Part shown: in pieces, positions 26,649 to 39,496 of the stretch
How positions within the stretch are numbered: the stretch's first letter is position 1
How the letters are laid out: every line of letters begins with the position of its first letter
DNA from: Uloborus plumipes
Taxonomy: Eukaryota > Arthropoda > Arachnida > Araneae > Uloboridae
Assembly (NCBI GenBank): GCA_038373865.1
Contig: JAXGGA010003370.1
Coordinates: forward strand, 40,032-104,031
Reading direction: 5' to 3'
DNA: 64,000 bases
Notes under the pieces: model-generated
Told to the model about the DNA's origin: nothing
What the model saw: the letters and a program-made list of their open reading frames with translations, nothing else
Database searches by the model: none
Position numbers and translations under genes: made by a program

Positions 26649-29062
26649 GGGTCATTCCATGTCAAGTGTCCCAAATTTCGAAAAAATCCCCACTCGACCC
26701 CCTCCAATTTTGATGAAATTTTTTTTGGATGTACATATAAGACTTGCATGAAACCATACCAAATTATAGCTCTATAAGCCTTATGGTTTAGCCAATAAAA
26801 ATTATTGAAAAAAGGCCCCTTTTTCGTGTCTTGAAAAAAATGACCAAATCGTCAAGTTTGTGCTTTTATTGCTCGCGACCTAAGACGATTATCAGGCTCA
26901 AATTTGGTGATTCTGATCACTGTTTAGGGTAGAATAGCCTACTTGTGTAACAAAAGCTCCATACACTGTAGATTTTTTGCAATTTGCTGCCAAAGTTGGT
27001 AAAAAATCGTATTTTGGTAAATTTTGATCATACGTTATCAGCTTGTATCTGCTGAGAGAATGACTTTCTGAAGCTAATTCTTTCCTCGTTTGTAGCCTGA
27101 TAGTTCGTCCGAAAGGTGTGCAAGTGGCATCTCGATAGCTCAAATAATTGCTGAATTATGCGAGTTGAAATTCCAGTTAAATTTCTTTTTTCTCAATTTT
27201 GTCTCAATTTCAAAGGGCAATATCTCAAAAGGGTCATCTTGGATTTCAATTTTCTTTACATCATTGGAAAGAACACACTTTTCTTAACTAAAAAACGTTA
27301 TTTTTATTTTTGAGACAAACCAGTTTCAAGGGGATATTGCAGATCAAAAAGGTGTACGTCATTCAACGTGAAATCAAAGAAAAAAAGACATAGACCTCAA
27401 AAGTTGATGTCAATTTGTTCTATTAAAATTTACAGGAGTTTTTGTACTTATGTTTTGATGAAAAAAACCCTTTTTTAGATGTTTTTGAACTTTAGTTTTT
27501 GTGTGCGCATCCGTAAAAACTCAAGAAATGGCAAAAAATAAAGTTTCGTTTTTAACAAAAATAATTATATTCTTATCGCTGCTATAAGAGCTTGAGTCTT
27601 TTCCTATGTGTTATTTTTAAGCTCTTGAAACAGAATTTCGGATGATATGTCACTTGGCAAGGTGTCATTAATATTTTAAATTCATAAAAAGCATTGTTTC
27701 CTTTTTCAAAAAAATAAATAAATAAACATAAAAATAATTAATAAATGAGATAAATAATAAATAAAACAGTTAATATGGTGTGTACGTGATAAAAAATATG
27801 TATAATAGGACTGCAGAGCCATTTTTCTAAAATGCGATAACGAAAGTTTTCGATAGAGTTGAATATTGCAATTATTTCCACCGTGTAAATAAATGATAAC
27901 AATAGTAATTGAAAATATGATAAGTATTAATTGAAAATCCATTCATTATACTGCCGAGGATGTGTCTAGATATTCAGCCTATGATTGCAATTTGCCCATA
28001 AACAAAATTGATGAAAAATGGGAAAATGCTTTTTATGACCTTGAAACATTAATGACCTACAACCTTGCCAAGTGACATATCATCCGAAATTCTGTTTCAA
28101 GAGCTTAAAAATAACACATAGGAAAAGACTCAAGCTCTTATAGCAGCGACAAGAAGATAATTATTTTTGTTAAAAACGAAACTTTATTTTTTGCCATTTC
28201 TTGAGTTTTTACGGATGCGCACACAAAAACTAAAGTTCAAAAACATCTAAAAAAGGTTTTTTTTTATCAGAACATAAGTACAATAGCTCCTGTAAATTTT
28301 AATAGAACAAATTGACATCAACTTTTGAGGTCTATGTCTTTTTTTCTTTGATTTCACGTTGAATGACGTACACATTTTTGACCTGCAATATCCCTTGAAA
28401 CTGGTTTGTCTCAAAAATAAAAATAACGTTTTTTAGTTAAGAAAAGTGTGTTCTTTCCAATGATGTAAAGAAAATTGAAATCCAAGATGACCCTTTTGAG
28501 ATATTGCCCTTTGAAATTGAGACAAAATTGAGAAAAAAGAAATTTAACTGGAATTTCAACTCGCATAATTCAGCAATTATTTGAGCTATCGAGATGCCAC
28601 TTGCACACCTTTTGGACGAACTATCAGGCTACAAACGAGGAAAGAATTAGCTTCAGAAAGTCATTCTCTCAGCAGATACAGGCTGATACCGTATGATCAA
28701 AATTTTCCAAATACGATTTTTTACTAACTTTGGCAGCAAATTGCAAAAAATCTACAGTGTATGGGTTCTTTTGTTACACAAGTAGACTATTCTACCCTAA
28801 ACAGTGATCAGAATCATCAAATTTTAGCCTGATAATCGTCTTAGGTCGCGAGCAATAAAAGCACAAACTTGACGATTTGGTTATTTTTTTCAAGACACGA
28901 AAAAGAGGTCTTTTTTCAATAATTTTTATTGGCTAAACCATAAGGCTTATAGAGCTATACTTTGGTATGGTTTCATGAAAGTCTTATATGTACATCCAAA
29001 AAAATTTCATCAAAATCGGAGGGTCGAGTGGGGACGCCTCGTACACTTGACATGGATGACCC
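26649..29062. mobile_element. 2.4-kb foldback element (arms ~1 kb)
   Basis: The left end GGGTCATTCCATGTCAAGTG matches the right end as an inverted repeat with one base missing. The symmetry continues inward for about 1 kb per arm (roughly 26649-27690 and 28030-29062) with high identity, around a ~340-bp AT-rich spacer. Both arms carry 'cgatttggt', 'ctctacagtgta' and 'ttgccattccttgag'-like blocks in mirror order. No intact reading frame exists. It is non-autonomous; the superfamily is unknown and no target duplication is obvious. Confidence 0.88.
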
Positions 29063-29069
29063 TATTTCA

Positions 29070-29640
29070 ACTGCATTTTAGCACGATTTTGTATCACATT
29101 TTATGTCCTACCGATATAACCCCGGAACATAGAATTTTCTCCTTTCTGTTCAAAAACAAAGCAGTTCAATTTCTTACGTACAAAGTTTTTATACTAAATT
29201 TTACACAATCAAGCGGAGATGTAAAACCCAAATGTAAATAAAGCATATTTTTAAAGATTTTTTTTTTTTAATCGTTGAAAAAAAATTTTGTTAGGGCCTA
29301 TTTCACAAAAGTTAGCTATTTTTTCCCGCACGTGATGGTTCATGTTATTTAACTAAAAAGTAGTTCGTAATAACGATTTTTTTTAAGAAATCACACGCAC
29401 GTGCATGCTTTCTTACGCAACAAAATATTCTTTATTAACATTTTAAGTAATAGTTTTTAAAGAAATATATATGACGTCACGTTCGGGACAAAAGTACAGT
29501 TTTCGGTGAAATAGTCCCTTAAAGTAAACAGTTAGAATTGGAAAGAAGAAACTGTTAAAGGTATTCGATATAAAACAAAGTTTATAAACAATACAATAAT
29601 GTTTTAATAAATTTATAACTAGAATTAGCTAATTTTATTC
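29070..29640. other. AT-rich DNA, no gene seen
   Basis: No coding segment, RNA gene or element end recognised. Confidence 0.5.
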
Positions 29641-29645
29641 TTTAA

Positions 29646-30216
29646 CCTGTTAACTGGGTATGACGAAATATTTTGTCATACATAAAAGCCTACAGTAATG
29701 GGCATGACGAAATTTTTCGTCATGGAAATTAATCGTAATGTATTGAACGCATCACGTTCTACGTTGTTCTTATCTATTAAATCTTAGAGTGGTTATATAT
29801 ATGCCATCATATTGTCGATGCGTCATGAATTTTCATGTTCTTGTAATCTGTAACTTGAGCGCTATTAACGGGAAAACGGGCGCTGCATGATCTATACTTC
29901 GAGCTGCCACAATTTGGATTCATTTTAGTGTGCATTTCAGTATCTTACATGTTATTAATAACTTTCTGATTTAAATATTCTTATTGGGAATTTCAGTGTT
30001 TTACATATTTTTATTAGTAATAAATTTATGACTTAAGTACTCTTTATATTCTACAAAATATGGCAAAAGTATAAAATATTTTATCAAAATAAATAAAAAT
30101 CATAAGTTAAAAACAATATTCTTTTATTATTTGAGGTGTGATATTATTTATCGCTGCGAAAAAAAAGTCCCCATTGGGAAACGAGTTGAGCCATTGCTAA
30201 TTCCCTGGTTAACGGG
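29646..30216. mobile_element. piggyBac-like MITE (TTAA flanks)
   Basis: It is flanked on both sides by TTAA (29642-29645, 30217-30220). The ends are CCTGTTAACTGGG and, inverted, CCCGTTAACCAGGG. Duplication of TTAA is the signature of piggyBac and a few other superfamilies. Just inside the left end lie two palindromes, at 29659-29680 and 29703-29724, both built on ATGACGAAA/TTTCGTCAT. These could be transposase-binding sites. There is no coding capacity. Confidence 0.65.
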
Positions 30217-30469
30217 TTAAGTTGCGTTGCTAGCTTCCTTCTCAAATATGTATTTAAAAAATGGAAAACCTCAATAAACTAAACACCAAAATGGCGACAT
30301 CACTTGGGATAAAAAAAACACTAAATTAATATTTCCCTTTCTGCCTAAAATAAATAACCACCAAAATTTGCAAATATAAACATCGGTAACCAACCCTGCG
30401 TCTCATAATTCTCCAATAAATCTGAGAATCAGTCGAGAGCCAACTTTTCCTAATCCCATAGTTGTTCCG

Positions 30470-30576
30470 TGCAATTTAAAAGCTCATCTCTCCGCGGTGT
30501 TTAAATATTCACTCAAGTAGATAACGAAGGTTTTACCGGAGCGTAAAATAATTCACGAAAGAATTGAAAAGACTTC
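30470..30576 (-). repeat. Interspersed 107-bp repeat, copy 1
   Basis: The reverse complement aligns along its full length with 39975-40080: 'gaagtct', 'attttacgct', 'ggtaaaacc', 'ttatctact', 'gaatatttaaac', 'gagagatga', 'aaattgcac'. A more diverged copy lies at about 33640-33715. No inverted ends are seen. It may be a SINE-like fragment or a duplicated non-coding element. Confidence 0.65.
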
Positions 30577-32950
30577 ATGCTTGGCGTGGTTTTCTGGAAT
30601 CAGGAGTGTCAGTACTGCCAGAAGAATGATAACGGCTTGTTGCACCAACGGTACAATTGCCTTTCAGACTGATTCAACTGATCAAAACATTTTCTTAATT
30701 ATCGGAGGCCGGCAATTGCGGTTTGAAGAAATCAATAATCTAAGAAGGCGGTAAAAGAAGCGAATGAAATTTTGGGGGGTATTGATTTTTTGAAAATGAG
30801 GAATTCGAGTAAATTATTCAAACGAAAATGTACACCAGTGAAGGTTTTGATTGTTCATTGTGTTCTCATAAGATTTATTGTAGTGAGATATTGAGTAATT
30901 GAGTTAATGTCAAAGAAATACTGCACTGGGAGTATTGTGTTTGCTCTCCGATTGGGAAAGGAATCCAACTAAATATTGGATACTTGTATTTGTTCTTCGC
31001 AAGAACATTGAATAAAGACAAGTAAAGACATTCTTTTATTCATGTGCTTCAATTATCTTTTGAAGAACGTCGGTACTTAGTTATTCAAATATCTTTGTCG
31101 TAGTTAACATATCCAATTATGATTTTAATATTTATGATATATGTAATAAAAACAGAGTTGAACACTTGACAACAATTGATTAAAATGATTTAAATTTTGA
31201 CGAATATCATCTCTTAAAGTATCCTGATCCCATTTAACTATTTGCAAAGGAATTCATGCATTTTGTATATATGCAAAATGTTTTTTATGACCTCTCTAAC
31301 TTGAAACTTGGCCGTAACATACTAAACCGCTATATATTAATCCTCCTCCCATCCCCGTATTCCTTTTCGCATAACATTAACTATGAACTAATTTTGTGTA
31401 TTATTAATTATTAACACGCAATTAACAACTCAATGAACTGTGTTACATCAGTCAAAATCTAACTGTTTACGTTAAGTTGCATAGTGGGGAATTAAACCAC
31501 GAACACTGAATTAAATGTAAATAGATATTGTAATACATTTTTTATTAAGCAGACAAAGTCTCGCGAAAAAAATAGTGGGAACGATGGTTTTCGTTTGCAT
31601 CTAAAGAAAACCTATCATTTAATTTGTATTTGTCAATCTAGTTTGGTCAAATGCAGTTTTAAATTGGCCGCAACATTAAGTTTGTTTGTACTCTAGATCT
31701 TCACACAGGTACATTAACATAAAAACCCTCGTTCATTAAGTAACATGTTTTCAGTACTAGAAGAACCTTTACTGCGATGTCTGCTAGTTATTTTCGTTCT
31801 TTTGTTTAAACAGGTTCAGATGTTAATGAACAAAGTAGACTTTACTTTCATAGTGATATTTAGCATACATTTTGGAAGCTCTATTTTCACTGCTTACACC
31901 TTCTATCTCCTCTTAATTAAAGCGATACGAGAACTATCCGATAAGAATGGCTGAACTTTACTGTGCTCACGAAATATATAAAGCAGATAAAACAAACAGG
32001 TTACCATGAGATATGCTACTATGTCACTTAGGGGTATTTTTTCTGGAAAGAAAAAAAAGTAAACCGAAAGTATTCTCCATCTAATCGGCCTCAGTTTGCT
32101 CTTGGCCAAGTGAAATATGCCAAAAATTGCCAAATGATACATGTATTTGTTTACTTCTACTCCATCTTGCCCGTGAACAAATAACAAAATAAAATTCAAC
32201 TTCCCAGAGATGGCCTATGACTCCTCCTTTTTTCAGGATTGTCCATTTTTAGGAAGGGGTGACACGTAGATGAAAATTGAGGAATGGGATTCACAAATTG
32301 ATGGGGAAATTTGAATGGGTAGAAATTCTACCTATTTTAAGGAATGGACTCGTTTTCTCAGTTGATTGACACCGGCCATCTCGTCGCGGTTGAATTATAC
32401 TTAGTTTTGTTTCGCGTAATCAAATAGAGCGAATAATTTTGAATCGTTCAAAAAAACCTATTTTAGTTTTTTTCTTCTGGTGCAGGTAACCATTTAGGGG
32501 AAACTACCATCCAACAAGATTTTTAAAGACGTTTGCTTTACATTTAGTCTTTTGTTTGTGTGTGTGGGGGGGGGGCTTATATAAGGGAGCGCGTTGGGGT
32601 TTTGCCAGAGTTTCGCAACTACCACGTTATCTTCTCTTTTCTTGAAGCAGCACTTGCACTTAAGCCTTCTCACAAAATCTAATAACATGAAACAAGTTTA
32701 TGTTTGATTTTTATGTAGTAATCCGTCGGGCCTTTCAGCTTCAGTTAGAGTTAGAAATTAGAATGTTATTTATTGTTAGATTTGAATGCTATTTATCTGG
32801 GAGTTTTTGAATTTTTTAAACATATAAGTAGGGGGTGTTTGAAACACGAGAAGGAGATAAATATCATTTACGACTCAAATTATCATTATTTGAGCAATAT
32901 TAAAGAGTTATTGGGACTTCATTATCGCGTTAAAGATAATTTGAAGACAT
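30577..32950. other. Mostly unassigned DNA
   Basis: Mixed composition with a G run near 32566. Small frames have no recognised motif. No RNA gene or element boundary was supported. Confidence 0.4.
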
Positions 32951-32952
32951 AT

Positions 32953-33058
32953 CCCAGGTATCACAAATAATCTTTAAACGTTTTATTAACGTTTTTAAGC
33001 GGTTATTACAACGATAATAACCATTTTACAACCTTTAAAAAACGAAGTATGCTACTTG
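32953..33058. mobile_element. MITE, CCCAGGTAGCACA family (copy 2)
   Basis: It starts CCCAGGTATCACA, keeps the AACGTTT-rich interior with 'ttttaagcggttattacaac', and ends GTATGCTACTTG. The right end has lost its last bases relative to copy 1. Confidence 0.8.
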
Positions 33059-33059
33059 T

Positions 33060-34610
33060 TATCACGTGACACTAGTGAACTTTTTTACGGAACTTTACCC
33101 GTAGTTCCAAAAGGTCTAAAGTTAGATGGTCTCAAAAATGGCTCACGTAGCTAAACGTTATAAGGACACTTCGGGTAATTTTGAATCCTATGTGTTAAGT
33201 GTGAACAAAAAACCAAAATATAGCCCTATGCACTTTAGAGAACAATCGATAAAACTGAAATACTCGTGAAGAGTACAAAAAAAAAAAAAAAAAAAAGAAA
33301 AGAAAATACTACTTTAAAATTTCCTTACATAAATATTTGAAATGAAAAAAGTAATAAGGCTTTCTATTTTAATGTTTATTTCAAAATAATAAAAATAGTT
33401 CCACATACTGACTTCGAATATATTTTATAATGTTTAAATTAATGCATATCCGTGCTACTCTTGAGTTTTCAAGTGCTCCCTGATATTTCAGTAATCATTT
33501 TCTGAAAGGTTTACATTACTTTCTAGAATATCCCTTGCTCAAAACATTGCAAAACATCACAAAGCTCTGATTCTATCTCAAAATTAATCTCTGAAGAATG
33601 CCGCACACAAGTCCGCCCCCTTAATCCTATAGAATTAATCTGAAAGCTATTTTTCCCCACTGTTTAGATATTCAGTTAGATAACAAAGAAGTTTGAAAAG
33701 GGTAAAGTTCACTCAACGGGGCTCATGCTCCAAGAAACTTTCAGATTGGCCATAATAGCGAAGTAAAGATAACGATTTGTTTTCCAAAGTTGGCACATCC
33801 TCTTTCATTCATGCAAATTCCTTGGTAATTGAGAAATTTGAAAGCAAAAAATAGGCTTTTTTATTTACTTTGCCTTCATTTGCAGCTGTTGTAGGGGTTG
33901 TTTTTTCTAATTAGTTCAGTTATCTGGTCAGTTTTTATAGAAAAAAAGTAAAATTATTTTTAAAAACTTTAATGACAATAATAAAGTATTTACTCCTATG
34001 AAAACTATAATTTAATAGTTGTAGATATTTTCGGCTTTTGACATATTAGAGTCAGTCCGATATTTTATGATTTTCAAATCCTTTAATTTTAATTTTTAAT
34101 GAACGATGTAATCTCTCATTATTAACAAGAATTTGTGATTTAAAGAGTGAATGTTCAGTTTTGCATCAAATAAAATCAATTGATTTTGAATTAAAACCAC
34201 CATTTACGACGATATTTAAAAACAAATCATTTGCCATTGTTTCATGAAGAAGGGTAGATTATAGGAAAAAAAAGTTAACCGAAATATAAAATATAAGTTA
34301 AACTCTTTCAAAAGCAGTTCAGAGCATTCAAGTATATTGAAGGACAATATAAAAACTGATATATTTAAGATATTAAATGAATTTCATAATATAAAATTTT
34401 AAAATTTTAAATTATATGAGAAAAATATTATGAAAAGTTCCTAAACATTGACAATTTCATCACAGCTGTTTTTTTTTTTTAATTTATAGAAAAGGTAAAC
34501 CGAATATCATATAATAACTTTTATTTTACTTTCGATGATGTTCCTAGCTTAACTAGTAAACAAAGAGAATGTAACAACAAACTTTTCCGAGCGTAAAATT
34601 ATTCAGGGCC
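33060..34610. other. AT-rich DNA with one repeat relic
   Basis: Contains a poly-A tract near 33278 and, at about 33640-33715, a diverged copy of the 107-bp repeat (plus orientation relative to 30470-30576). No gene seen. Confidence 0.45.
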
Positions 34611-34964
34611 ATTCCATGAAAAGTGAAACCAATTGGTCAAAAATTCATATTGAAGTTATGTTGCTATGTTATACATCATTTTAAAGCTTAAGATGTATAT
34701 TTTAAGAATCCTGCATTGGTTTTTTGGTGAGAGTTAGAATAATACTTGTTTTCTTAGTTGGAAGTACGATATTCACGAACTTGTAAAAATCAGAAAAAAG
34801 AACACATTTTCAAATGCATATTTCTCATCGAAAAATAAAAACAAAAATAACTACTTGTAGCACAATTTTAACTACTAAGACGGTACTATAATAATATGCA
34901 TTCATTAATTTCTTTTGAATTGATCTAAATGGTGTAATTGAAGTTTGAAAAAAATAAGTTTGAT

Positions 34965-36561
34965 GTTACGTCTGTAACAAAAAAGAAGCAAAAGTTGTCT
35001 TTACGTCCTAAAAAATCAAAATTAAAAAAAACCCTTAATGGTCCTTTTGGCAAATTCTTAGAGTAATTGCCCACCATAGTTAAAAATATTGCAACCGATT
35101 TAGTTTTTAAATTAATGCTGTTACAGACGTAACATTTCGGACATAACAAATGGCTTTATGTTACGTCCGTAGCAAAAGTAAATTTCCAATTAAACAGGTA
35201 AAAAGCAGAGGATGAGCAATACATGTATATAGCATAATATGGTACGAGTACTAAAGTTTCTGGTATTCTGATTTTGAAATTTTTAATTATGTCGGCATGT
35301 AATTGAAATTTATTTCTTAAGATTAATAAAATACACATATGGTATAACTGATTATAATTTATACCTCAACTGGCATTTTTTTGCTACGTTACATGGAAAG
35401 GGAGCTGTGGATGGAGTTGGGGGTATGGTCAGGCACCAGGTGTGGCAGAGAATAAGATCTAGAACAGCATTTGTCAATGACGCTCTTTCCTTTTTTCAGT
35501 GTGCAAACTCCATTGCAGAAAAAGTTAAAATTATTTATATGCCCCAGGAAAATGTTTTAAAGCTGACGCCAAAATTGGAAGAACGGTGGGCTAACATCGC
35601 GAATTTGCCAAAAGCCCGCGAAATGCATTATTTTCGAACAGAATACGAAAATGCCGTTCGAATTTTGAGAACGTCAGACGAAAAAGGACACATTTTTTCA
35701 TTAAAAAAATTATCACAATTGACCGACTGTCACCAAGAAGGTTAAATTTTAGTTTGTTACTAATATTCTGCTATATCATCCAACATTTTCAAATTTTTAA
35801 GTTCTCCTAAGACCAATAATCACTGATTCCAGGGAGGAATTTACTTTTTCCGATTTTTTTATGTAGCAGCCCCATTATGCATTAATTTTAAGAATACAAA
35901 TAAATAAATTTGTGTGAAGGCCCTTCTAAACTTTTCTTGTATCAATCTTTCTTGGAAATAATTGTCTTAAGATGCATTAATTCATTGTTACATATTGACA
36001 TATCAGCATATGCTCTCAACTCCCCCAGACTTACCCAAATTTTCTAAAACTGTTACAGTATAACTTAAAATATTCAAATAATGTGTTAATTAATGCTACT
36101 GTATTGTTTTAGCACAAAAATCTTTGTTTATTCCTGCTTTAAAATACTGTTTTCTACTTTCAAATCAGAGATGTTACGTCTGTAACACCACTTTGTTTCG
36201 TCCGTAACAAGTTTATGAATTTTTTTCACAAATTCGGCAGTCAAAATCCACACAATCTTTATGGTTTTAGAAAGCTTGAAGTCTCTAGAACACGTATTAA
36301 AAAAAAAAGTTCAAAATTTCCGTATAATTCAGAGGAATATTGTAAGTTGTATGACATAGTCGAGTTTTTGCTGTTTTGTGAAATACGTCTGTAACAGGCA
36401 GTTTTTAATTTCTGTATTTTTTTGTAATTAAGCAATCTGCACGCAAATTTAATGTAGCATAAACATCATCAAGATACACTGCAGGAAAAAAAATTGAAGA
36501 CTTTCATCAGCCCAAACCAGATTTATTAGTGTTCAAAGTTTGCGATTGTTACGTCTGTAAC
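34965..36561. repeat. Seven GTTACGTCYGTAAC boxes
   Basis: Boxes are at 34965, 35120 (reverse), 35160 (one change), 36173, 36195 (one change), 36382 (5' end decayed) and 36548. Each is an imperfect palindrome: GTTAC, four spacer bases, GTAAC. They fall on both sides of the transposase fragment. Repeated subterminal boxes of this kind are usual transposase-binding sites; this role is inferred. Confidence 0.8.
35357..35745 (+). pseudogene. Transposase-like protein fragment (HGKGAVDGVGG motif)
   Basis: The frame can be read from about 35357 to a stop at 35743-35745. It carries 'FFATLHGKGAVDGVGGMV', followed by 'RHQVWQRIRS' and 'DALSFFQCANS'. The HGKG-x-x-DG-x-GG motif is one I know from transposon-borne proteins in arthropods and other animals, usually near the C-terminal part of a DDE-type transposase. 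The upstream catalytic part is not detectable in the same frame, and the frame stops after a short tail. The fragment has no start codon of its own. It most likely derives from the element carrying the surrounding boxes. Confidence 0.65.
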
Positions 36562-36599
36562 GATGGAATTGCCCTTCACCAACAAATAAAAAAGTCTCA

Positions 36600-37715
36600 C
36601 GCTCCAAAGAATTATTTTCAGATAAGAAGGAAGAGCAACAGACTTTTAACTAGCTCTCTATTGTTCGAAAATTATTTATTAACAATCTATCTATCAAGCA
36701 AATTTTGGAAGCAAATTTTATTTTTATGGCTATATTTAGTTAAAATTAGAAACAGAATGATTAAGTCTTAGTTAAATTGGAATAATCAACGTTTTACGCA
36801 CAAAATTTGCAAAAATCTGTAAAACACCGTTTGTAATTATTCTGTTTAATTTTTCAAGCACAAAGATAACTATTCTTTCAATTCTGAATTAATATTTATT
36901 TGACATTTGAACCATTATGTATTACAAAAGTTATTTGTCGCATTTTTGCAAAGCTTAATGAATTAAGGAAAAAAAATATAATGATGGACACTGTTTCAAA
37001 ACTCATCTCTGCAGAAATTATGGCAATAAACTTAATATTACAATTTTAAGCAACATTTGCAACTGCAATCATTAATTAATGTACATTATTTTTCATAATT
37101 AAATGTTAGCATACTTAATTCAGTCAAAAGTAAACATTATTACGCATTTGAACGCCAAAGAGAAAACACATTTTCAGACTGGCATGTTAATCACAACTTT
37201 GATTCATTTTTTTTAATTATAACTAAACCAATGCTATTTAAAAAGCGAAGTTTATGAAAATTAATTTATTTTTAAGGAAACATTTTAAACTACGTGTCTG
37301 TCTTTGTTGACCGCATTTCAACACTGACGAGGGCATACTTTTAATTTTCAATAAGTTTAGATTAATCAGGTACACGACAGCCGAGTCAGCTAGTATAAAA
37401 TACTTTAACCAATCATATTTATAGTAGATTATCCGTTATCGAAATCCGGAAAGTTTGATTAGGCCTATTTCTGGCTGTCCACGTGTAAATGCAGCTGCAA
37501 AATGCTTTCATTGGATTTAGCTGCCACAGCCATAATTTTCTGGAGCTCAAAATATTTTCTCATTAAGAAAAAGTTTCTTGTTATAAATAAGCACTTTCCG
37601 CTCAAAATAGTTCCTGATGTGTTATCACACCTTAGGTTTCACAGAAATTAGTTTGTCAGTATTTTTCTGATTGGGCAAAAATTGCAAAAAAGTAAAAAAC
37701 ATTCTATCGCATATA
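36600..37715. other. AT-rich DNA, possible Helitron 3' tip
   Basis: Around 37372-37393 the sequence 'cgacagccgagtcagctag' followed by T resembles a Helitron terminus (hairpin remnant plus CTAG|T). The hairpin is weak and no 5' end was found. Nothing else recognised. Confidence 0.3.
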
Positions 37716-37717
37716 AA

Positions 37718-37825
37718 CCCAAGTATCACACTTCGTTTTTTAAACGTTGTAAATTGGTTACTAACGTTGTGACAACCGCTTAAAAACGTTTATAAAACGT
37801 TTAAAGGTTATTTGTGCTACCTGGG
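37718..37825 (-). mobile_element. 108-bp MITE, CCCAGGTAGCACA family (copy 3)
   Basis: Inverted orientation relative to copy 1: it starts CCCAAGTATCACA and ends TTGTGCTACCTGGG. The central 'accgcttaaaaacgtttat' matches the reverse complement of the copy 1 core. Confidence 0.85.
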
Positions 37826-38307
37826 AAAGGTTATCCGTTATGTGAAGTTTCAATGTCATACAGCTTGAAACTGAACAGTTTAGCAAAGGAACATGAACCA
37901 CCAAATAAATTACTTGCCTGAACCAAAATTTATTAACTTAGTTCATAGTGTTTAACATTTTTGATTCATTCATATTTATCAATAGAATTTTTTATCGCTG
38001 TTAGAAAAATATATACCTGTGCAGTATTTTCTTTTAAAAGTCTCATTTTCTTTGACGCCTAGCAAGAAACATAGATAAAACGCTGAAAACTAGAAATTTA
38101 AGCAAAAATGTTCAGTAGAACTAAATTAGGTGCAGTTTGAAATGCGTTTTAACCCATTAATTATTATATAATCATCATTTTATATTAAACGTATAGCAAA
38201 AATACAGGTATGCAAACATAACATCAGGTGCACCAACAGGGCTATAAATAACAAGTATTAAACAATCTAACGTAATATTTTTTTTATATTTTCTTCAAAT
38301 ATTAAGT

Positions 38308-38571
38308 ACACTCCAAAAAAGACTTGTTTTTACAGTATATTACTGTAAAATTAGAAATTTTACAGTTTATTACCGTAAAATTAGCAATTTACAGTTTATT
38401 ACTACAAAATTAGCTGCAATATACTATAAAAACAGCAGTATATTACTGGCAGCAGAAGCTGCAGTTTAAAACTAAAATGCACAGTAATAAACTAAATTTG
38501 CAACTTTGCAGTTTATTATTGTAAAATTAGCTGTATTACACTGTAAAAACAATATTTTCTTTTTTGCAACG
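38308..38571. mobile_element. MITE, ACACTGCAAAAAA family (copy A)
   Basis: Ends ACACTCCAAAAAA and TTTTTTGCAACGT are inverted repeats. The interior is dominated by TTTACAGTTTATTACTGTAAAAT words in both directions. Related copies lie at 40331-40551 and 46961-47158. Confidence 0.8.
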
Positions 38572-38599
38572 TAAAAATTGGCTACAGTTGTTCATAATT

Positions 38600-39381
38600 A
38601 TTATAATCTTTTTTTTTTTTTTTTGCTTTGCCCAAAAACATCTACTGAACGTTTCATGACGTTTTCAAATCAATTCAGTTTTTCTTCTCAAACTGTGTCA
38701 TTTTTACAAAATTTTAAAAAGCAACTCAACGCAGAAACCAACCCCAATTTTGTTATTTAAAGCAATAATGCTTCATCACACGTCGTAACCCACTGTCAAC
38801 AAAAATCTAGAAGAAATATAACTCTCTTCTATCTCATTACCTCCGACGAAAGATCTTTACTTAAAATCAATAAAACAATTTGCATTGCTTATTTTGTGCA
38901 GCCAGTATTTATTTTCTTCTCTCAATGCATCTTTATTTGCCTTTCGGCCATCTTCATTACGTCACATGACATGATGGATGACGTGTGAAAGGAAACCGTG
39001 TCATTGGAGACCTTTCAGATACTTTTGGTTCGGGTGGATATTTTTCTTTAGTTGCAAACTTCGCAGTTTTTATTTCTCAACAAAGAAATTGTTATATATG
39101 CACACATGTTGCATAAAAAATTAGTTACGTTTCTAATAATGCTAATGAAGTGTAAAAATCTATTGGTCTTCTGCATTCATTAAATAAGTCCGTTAAACTC
39201 TATTTATTTTTTAAAATAACTCCTCTTCAACAATAATCCATAAAGGGGACACTGAGCACATGAGATTTTTTTTTTTTTTTCATTTCTTTCTTTTTTCCTA
39301 AAAACTTTATCAATATATCATTAAAAAGCTTATTCATGCTTAAATAATCTTTTATTTGTGTCTTGACATTTTTTGAGATTA
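38600..39381. other. AT-rich DNA, no gene seen
   Basis: Poly-T tracts near 38608 and 39267. No coding segment or element end recognised. Confidence 0.5.

Positions 39382-39496
<115 letters not shown>

Larger units (their letters stand above)
34616..36600. mobile_element. Decayed DNA transposon with repeated GTTACGTCYGTAAC boxes
   Basis: The left end GGGCCATTCCATGAAAAGTG resembles the ends of the 26.6-kb foldback element. Inside are seven copies or near-copies of a 14-bp inverted-repeat box and a transposase fragment at 35357-35745. No matching right end was identified, so the right limit is only the last box plus margin. The family is not named. Confidence 0.55.

Noticed and set aside
37365..37393. 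Second Helitron 3' end
   Set aside because: CTAG|T is present, but the preceding hairpin is weak and no 5' TC end with Helitron-like sequence was found upstream.
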